The notes beneath the pieces were generated by a model, which did no database searches, had not been told where the DNA came from, and saw nothing but the letters and a program-made list of their open reading frames with translations. A program made the translations under genes and the position numbers. 64,000 nucleotides of DNA from Zygaena filipendulae (taxonomy: Eukaryota > Arthropoda > Insecta > Lepidoptera > Zygaenidae): NCBI GenBank assembly GCA_907165275.2, contig OU015662.1, forward strand, positions 379,501-443,500. The letters run 5' to 3'. Positions within the stretch are counted from its first letter, which is position 1, and the number at the start of each line of letters is the position of its first letter. Shown in pieces: positions 58,535 to 64,000 of this stretch.

Positions 58535-58827
58535 CTAGACATGTTACGCCAACAGTGACCTCAGTGTTTCCAAGTTCCAACCAGGCCAGCGACACTCCCT
58601 TGAACCAAAGGTTACTATGGATTTATACGCGAACTTCTATACCAACTTTGGAATACTTAACCAAATTTCTATAGCCGCGTCATACATTGCATTGGTATGG
58701 TTGGCACAAAATGCTTTCATAGATCGGTTCAGTGATTAGTATGGAAGTGCCTACTCTTAAAACGTAGTGATAATTTGCTCAGTGGTTCCAACTACCTGTA
58801 CTTACCTACTACGTAACGTAAAGCGTG

Positions 58828-58989
58828 TACCAGACTGTTGTAAACAAGCCCAAAACCAAAGTTTTCAACAGTGGTTTAAAACAGTGTGGACGGTTGTTTG
58901 CAACGAAATTACGGGCGACTGACAGTGGTTTTAAACCAGCCTCCCGCCAAGGTCACCTTGTGGGGAGGCTTGTTTGAAACAGTCTGGTA
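58828..58989. mobile_element. MITE, 162 bp, TIR TACCAGACTGTT
   Basis: TACCAGACTGTTGTAAACAA at the left and its near-complement at the right (TTGTTTGAAACAGTCTGGTA). Inner 'aacagtggttt' and 'gacagtggtttt' are direct repeats. No clear target duplication. Confidence 0.75.
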
Positions 58990-58999
58990 GAGCTTTAAT

Positions 59000-60700
59000 T
59001 TGCAAGTATGGAGGGTAGAAATACTAGTATAGTCTCAGAGTATAGTATTATATTATCTGTGGTAGAAGTAAGGAGAACCGTCTCGTATGGGGGATTAGTT
59101 GAAGAAGTGTCCAGCGGTAAACAGCAAATCATAGTTAAACCTCATTCTTCTGAGTACTTGCATGAATTTTTTTTTTCAGTCTATTTTAAAAATATATGGC
59201 CTACTTAAACAAAGCAAGAAAAAGAAAAAAAAGTATATGCATTAATTAATTAAATAGAGAGTTTCAAAGTCCCTACTTTTTTAGACTTTACCGCCGAAAC
59301 GCGAAATGACGTCACTAGTTCAAAATTACGCCTTATTAATCTGTGATAGAAATGTCACTGTCGTATTGACAGCGTCATGTGACACTGACAGACAGATAAC
59401 TTCAATATCCAAAAGCTCAATTGATTGTTGATTATAGTAGTTAGGTGTGTAAATATTTTTTAATTGCTTAGTTGTAGTTCTTTATTTTATTTTGGAAATC
59501 TCATGATTTCAAAATATATCGGGATTTTTTTTCATTCAATCGCGTTGCTTTGTCTATCAAGTCACACATTGTCATTGGCACAATTACTAAGGGGTTGCCA
59601 TTTAATAAAAAAGAAGAAGAAGAAGGGTGAAAGCCGTGACGAACACACGCGTGTAACGTGAAGTCTTCGTTATTTCAGTCACTTTTCAGCATCTATTTTG
59701 GACCCCGAGCAGGAAACTGGCTTTGAAGAGAGCCATGTTTTAACTTGGGGAACAATCTAACATTGTCATTGGCGTTTCGCCATAATTGAAGAAGTAGATG
59801 AAGAAATTTTTATCACTAAGAAACGTTGTCATTGGCAAATTATAATTATAGACGCCATTATTAAAGAAGAAGAAGGTTGAAATGTGTCGAGTTACTTCAA
59901 AAAGTTCCAATAAAGAATCGAAATTAATCTTACCGATGCATTTTAAAGTAAAAAACTTCAGAAAATGGAAAATATACGTTGACTGTATGCACTTAGTTTC
60001 TTTTGCCTTCTCTGAGAAGGTCAATTTTTCCTAAAAAAATAAAAGTGACGTCATGTGTCAAGCTTGGCTGTAATTGGTGTTTCGTTGCAACGTTCCGTTT
60101 CACAAAATTAAAAGTTGAACAAGAAGTAACCTAAATTTAACTAATATAGTCATCTCTGTGGGTATAAATATAAACTACAAAAATAATAATAAATATTTTT
60201 TTTTTAAACTTCTACTAGTGTCTAGTACTGCTTGGTACTGTTTGGGTACTGCGTGATCACCTTCTCTCTGGGTACTGCCAGAGAGAAGGTAATCACTACG
60301 TTTTAAGAGACGGGACTTCCTTACTTGGTTTTGGAATCCATTTAGCAGACCCAGCAATACCAACACAGCGAAAATTTAAATGTCAAAATACTTCATAACT
60401 CATGGGTACCAACATTAACGAGAACCATAGGGATGGCCACATGTAGTTCCTGATTAAATCGATATCGATAAATTATCATTAGAGCATCGTGGGCTTCATA
60501 CCAGGTGAATTAAATCTACAACGGGGGAAAACATTTGTCGTAAAATTGAAACAATAAACTATTATTTTTATTTATTTATTATTATTCCAATATTTTAGTT
60601 TGTCATGATGATGACGTTATTAGATAGATAGATATTTATTTTCTCTTTAAAAATTACATTTACATTTTATGTCAAAATTAAATAACCTATTTGGGAAAGT
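59000..60700. other. Spacer with repeated GTCATTGGC-(GAA)n units, no gene seen
   Basis: The motif TTGTCATTGGC followed by 'gccat' and a GAA-rich run occurs three times (about 59566-59632, 59757-59810, 59825-59885). A fragment 'gtcattggcgtttcgccat' also occurs inverted near 26797-26825, so this is a dispersed repeat in local duplication. A 19-bp-arm hairpin is at 60253-60296. Short ORFs here are unconvincing. Confidence 0.5.
60253..60296. repeat. Hairpin with 19-bp arms
   Basis: GTGATCACCTTCTCTCTGG and CCAGAGAGAAGGTAATCAC pair with one mismatch around GTACTG. Confidence 0.85.
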
Positions 60701-60707
60701 AAATGAT

Positions 60708-61312
60708 TTACTTCGCAGTGCCTCCTTGTTGAGCCTTGTTTAAATTATCGGTAGAAATATCTATCGGTAGAAGTATCCGACATTCGTTCCTTACATCTCC
60801 ACAGACATATTTTATATCGTGAAGTTTTTCGATTGGAATGTAAGCTAAGTCATCATTTCCAATATTTTTTACCCATTGTCGACATCTGAAATTAAAATAT
60901 CTATCAATCATGCAAGTACACTTAGAAACAAGATAGAGTATAATATAGTTCTTTATACAGAAGACGAGGTTCACTTTATTACAATACGATCATAATACTT
61001 AATGAAAACTGCAGTAAGTAATGAAAAAAGTATACGCAGCAGCAGCTATACAAAAATATTCCAAAATATTCACTACAACAGCATCATTCATTAAAGTTTA
61101 TCGACTCACTTTATCGATAGTGAAGATTTACATCACCATGGTTTACAAACATGCAAATATTTTTTCTCATTTCAAAAAGATAGTGTATTATTTTAGTCTT
61201 GCTGATAGCTGAAGAGAACAAAATACTTTATTACTTTACTCAGCTGTACTTACCGGTCTTCATCTATAGGAAATTTCGTGATAAATTTCCTTTTATTTAA
61301 ATTTTGTCGACT
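60708..61312 (-). CDS. THAP-type zinc-finger gene, two exons recognised (incomplete)
   Basis: Exon at 61312-61254 (open frame SRQNLNKRKFITKFPIDEDR, donor GTAAGT) joins in phase to an exon from 60885 (acceptor TTTCAG). This gives KFPIDEDRCRQWVKNIGNDD, then IPIEKLHDIKYVCGD, the middle of a THAP C2CH DNA-binding domain (family pattern FP..xxRRxxWxxxxx then xxICSxHF). The N-terminal CxxC would need a further exon; a TAG acceptor precedes the open frame at 61313. After CGD the frame runs on as VRNECRILLPIDIS to a stop at 60708. However, GTAAGG directly follows the CGD codons, so the real exon may end at about 60818 and splice to an exon starting HF that I could not find. Either a live gene with unseen exons or a remnant. 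Confidence 0.5.
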
Positions 61313-61629
61313 CTATCTTTTTCTACAAATTACATACGTACTACACCGTCTAATCGGTGCTATTTCACTACCCAATCACAAGAAAATAGTTTTTAATAGT
61401 CACACTGCACTTTTCAAAGCGTAAATCACACAAAATTTTTAAAAATCACACAATTATTTTCCCAAATAACAACATGCGTCGCCATGACAAACAGATGACA
61501 GATTGTAAGAAAGATTCAAAGACAAAAGACTGAAATAGCATGTGAGGCCATCTTTGATGCCATGGAAAAAAAAAATTAAAAAAAAAATGAGTGCTAAACA
61601 CGAACAAAATTTAATTTGTTCCTAGTTGC

Positions 61630-61912
61630 GTTAGACTGGGTACTGCTATGGAGGGTGACACAGTTGCAATCACACGTTCTAATGTGAGTTTTTGAGCTCT
61701 TCCGGTGGAACGTTAATCGCGTGTTCGCGTGTTTTGGTGTTTTTCCTGGAATTATTGGCCTAAAATCATTGTTTTACGCTGTAATCAGGGTAAATCATTC
61801 ATGCTTGGTAGTTTTGTAAAGTAATAATTAATACTAGTTGGTAATTCACGCTACCATTTGTAATTTTGTAATATTTAGTTGCGTTTAAACATATCATTGA
61901 TTAGCGTCCATT
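61630..61912 (+). other. Presumed 5' UTR of the Jockey-like retrotransposon
   Basis: Directly upstream of ORF1, with no other gene feature. Jockey-clade elements carry an internal Pol II promoter at their 5' end. The exact 5' boundary is not visible because there is no second copy to compare; 'tgcgttagactgggtactgc' near 61627 is a possible region. Confidence 0.4.
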
Positions 61913-63481
61913 ATGAATAAACCTCCCGATAGGGAGGATGACAGCCCGAATACGAATTTTCTTCCTCCTTCTCCCGTTGCATTTTGTGAAATCGATATAA
62001 ATGAGGATAGTGATTTTGTGACTCCTAAAGAGAGAAGTAGGAGACATAAGCGCAAAAAACAAGAGAAAAATAAGTCAGACTGCAGTGTTCGCTCCCGTTC
62101 CAACTCTCGCTCTTCTCAAATTGCGTCTTCTGTAGCGAATATTATGTCTCCCGCTTCCTCGGCATCTTTATCGCATACTTCTTTGGACTCGGTTATCCCA
62201 GCAGGGCAACCTAGTTTTCAACAAACCTCCCCCCATCCTTACCTTCAAACCTCCCCGCCACAGTCTACCCCATCCCAACCTTCTCCCCTTTCACCCTTCA
62301 CCCCAATTGGTCGTCCTAAATACCGTACAACCGACCGAGGTCCATTCACTGTTCACGTACAATTTGTAGGTTCCTCAGACAGTGTTAACCCTTCTAATTT
62401 AACTTTTAACCCTGTCTTATTTGGTAAGTTTCTGCAAGAACGGTCCAGAGAATTTCCGAATATTGTGAACGGAAGTGTTAAAAAGTTAGGACGCAATCGC
62501 ATTGCTCTTAACTTTCATCAGGCTATTGATGCCAATAACTTTATAGACTCTCCTACTCTCCAAAGTAATAACCTAAAAGCGTTTATTCCCTCATTTAATG
62601 TAACTAGGATGGGAATCGTTCGTGGTGTTCCTACAGAATGGGCCCAAGAGGAAATAATTAAAAATATTAAAGTTCCCGATGGCTGTGGGTCAGTTATCAA
62701 GACAAGACGCCTTAACTATAAAACTTTTAATCCGGATGGTTCACACAAATGGTTGGAATCTCAAACAGTGGTATTGACTTTTGACGGTCAGGTTTTACCG
62801 CCAAGAGTGTATATGTGTTACAATTCTCTCCCTGTCGAAATGTACACCTTCCCTACGATACAGTGTTACCGTTGCTGTCGTTTTGGCCACACTAAAGTAC
62901 AATGCAGGTCTAAAGCCCGTTGCTTCAAATGCTCTTCAGAAGATCACGGTGGGGATGAATGCGACACTGTGGAGAGCTGCTCTTCGTGTATTAATTGTAA
63001 AGGTTCGCACTTTGCTACAAACAAATCATGCCCGGAATTTAGCAGGCAAGCTAACATTAAAAAAACGATGGCAGAGAAAGCAATATCATACGCAGAGGCG
63101 TCCAAACTTTATGTTCCATGTAAAAAATCTTTTGCGGATACTATCAAAAGTTCGCCTGATAAACCTTCTACCCACCAGTCGTATAAAAAAACCGTTTTTA
63201 TAAAAAAACCTCGTTCCCCTCCTCCTGCTGCTTTTGGGTACGACCAAGTAGCTCACCGCTCTCTGATAAGAGACCCAACAATCCCATCGCAGAATGGTGT
63301 TGGTTTACGTGTAGAATCTTCCCCTTCTGATAAAATAGTCACAGAAATAATCAATCTCCTGTCTTCTCTCCTCAAAATTTCCTTCCCTTCTTTTAATTTA
63401 CCGTCCAACGCTGCCTCATTCCTACAAACTGCTTTTTCTTCTATCCTTGCCAATGGCGCTGATAATCCAATGGAATTGTAG
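61913..63481 (+). CDS. ORF1 (Gag-like nucleic-acid-binding protein) of a Jockey-clade LINE
   Basis: Complete 522-aa ORF. The N-terminal third is basic and Ser/Pro-rich (RRHKRKKQEKNKSDC...). A central domain includes TVHVQFVGSSD and MGIVRGVPTEW, as in insect Jockey ORF1 proteins. Three C-terminal zinc knuckles follow: CYRCCRFGHTKVQC (from residue 318, CX2CX4HX4C), CFKCSSEDHGGDEC (same spacing) and CINCKGSHFATNKSC (CX2CX3HX6C). The product binds the element's RNA and forms its RNP. It overlaps ORF2 by 29 nt in another frame. There are no stops or frameshifts, so the copy looks young. Confidence 0.92.
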   Translation: MNKPPDREDDSPNTNFLPPSPVAFCEIDINEDSDFVTPKERSRRHKRKKQEKNKSDCSVRSRSNSRSSQIASSVANIMSPASSASLSHTSLDSVIPAGQPSFQQTSPHPYLQTSPPQSTPSQPSPLSPFTPIGRPKYRTTDRGPFTVHVQFVGSSDSVNPSNLTFNPVLFGKFLQERSREFPNIVNGSVKKLGRNRIALNFHQAIDANNFIDSPTLQSNNLKAFIPSFNVTRMGIVRGVPTEWAQEEIIKNIKVPDGCGSVIKTRRLNYKTFNPDGSHKWLESQTVVLTFDGQVLPPRVYMCYNSLPVEMYTFPTIQCYRCCRFGHTKVQCRSKARCFKCSSEDHGGDECDTVESCSSCINCKGSHFATNKSCPEFSRQANIKKTMAEKAISYAEASKLYVPCKKSFADTIKSSPDKPSTHQSYKKTVFIKKPRSPPPAAFGYDQVAHRSLIRDPTIPSQNGVGLRVESSPSDKIVTEIINLLSSLLKISFPSFNLPSNAASFLQTAFSSILANGADNPMEL

Positions 63482-64000
63482 ATCAATATCTCCTAAAAAA
63501 AGTGACTTAATCTACTTAATAAATAAATATAATCCAATAATTATTGCCCTTTCCGAGACGTGGCTACACCCGGATTTGAACTTTCGAATTCCGGGTTTTG
63601 TCATGTTTCGTAATGATGGCAAACAAGGGCATGGCGGTGTAGCCGTGCTTATTAAGAATAATCTCCCTTTTTCCCAAATCTTAATAAAATCACAAAATCA
63701 ATTTAATGCTGTCGCACTTAAAACCAAAAACTTTACGATTCTCTCAATTTATATCCCCTATCCCTCCAGCTCAGCCCTAGCAGATGTTAACCTATTAATT
63801 CAATCACTATCCCCTCCATTACTTATTGTCGGTGATTTTAATTGCCACCACCACGTTTGGGGTTGTGGTAAAAATGATCATGCCGGCGAAATTCTCCTTG
63901 ATATTATCGACCTTAACAACCTATGTATATTAAATACGAGTTCGCCCACTCGTCGTACACGCCCTGAAGAATCTGTTAGCGCAGTGGATATATCTTTATG
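63453..64000 (+). CDS. ORF2 of the Jockey-clade LINE: APE-type endonuclease, start only
   Basis: Starts at ATG 63453 (MALIIQWNCRSISPKKSDLI) inside the end of ORF1 and stays open to the window edge. Landmarks of the endonuclease/exonuclease/phosphatase fold are QWNCRSI near the start, IIALSETWL (catalytic Glu), GGVAVLIKNN, SIYIPYP and LLIVGDFNCHHHVWG (catalytic Asp/Asn). It nicks target DNA for target-primed reverse transcription. The RT domain lies beyond the right edge. Confidence 0.92.
   Translation, partial: MALIIQWNCRSISPKKSDLIYLINKYNPIIIALSETWLHPDLNFRIPGFVMFRNDGKQGHGGVAVLIKNNLPFSQILIKSQNQFNAVALKTKNFTILSIYIPYPSSSALADVNLLIQSLSPPLLIVGDFNCHHHVWGCGKNDHAGEILLDIIDLNNLCILNTSSPTRRTRPEESVSAVDISL

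Overview
The window is a piece of a moth or butterfly (Lepidoptera) nuclear genome. The evidence is the AT-rich sequence, small exons split by short GT-AG introns, a cluster of juvenile-hormone-binding-protein/takeout (JHBP/TO) genes, and a dense load of insect-type repeats: tRNA-derived SINEs, RTE-, CR1- and Jockey-like LINE sequence, many TIR elements and the abundant 'ccgcggtttcacccgcg' dispersed repeat. There is nothing bacterial here. Exon coordinates were read by eye from reading frames, splice consensus and phase agreement.

Layout from left to right. 1-1330: the 5' half of an LTR retrotransposon on the minus strand (gag-like ORF, tRNA-Leu primer-binding site, LTR). It lies inside an intron of COX15 (minus; three 5' exons at 1928-4863), whose remaining exons must lie beyond the left edge. 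6742-8328: a divergent alpha-tubulin gene (minus, four coding exons plus an unseen ATG exon). It has lost the GTPase-activating Glu254, the Lys40 loop and the acidic tail. 9449-10216: an intronless short-chain dehydrogenase (plus). 10.8-11.8 kb: a decayed RTE-type fragment and three MITEs.

12.0-48.8 kb: five JHBP/takeout paralogues, called A to E here. A, B, C and D are on the minus strand (12067-14865, 17601-19813, 23125-26069, 30804-34468); E is on the plus strand (41809-48755). All share the same exon plan and intron phases 1-2-1-1. A, B and C are nearly identical in exon length (229/131/138/152 bp after the signal-peptide exon) and each has a TATA box with a CAGT-type initiator. D and E are more divergent and share an extra cysteine pair. 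The introns and spacers are filled with transposable elements, including a 950-bp Harbinger-like element with a transposase N-terminal relic inside gene D.

49262-50284: RPP40, an RNase P/MRP subunit, intronless (plus). 52087-57416: SOD1, the cytosolic Cu/Zn superoxide dismutase, four exons (minus). SOD1 is tightly bracketed by transposons: a TIR element ends 79 bp past its stop, and a 950-bp hAT element with a perfect 8-bp target duplication starts 169 bp upstream of its ATG. 60.7-61.3 kb: two exons of a THAP-type zinc-finger gene (minus). 61.6-64.0 kb: the 5' part of an apparently intact Jockey-clade retrotransposon (ORF1 complete, ORF2 endonuclease running off the right edge).

The genes do not form an operon or pathway. 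The biological themes are tandem duplication of secreted lipid-ligand carriers, a specialised alpha-tubulin, and strong remodelling of intron and promoter space by DNA transposons.
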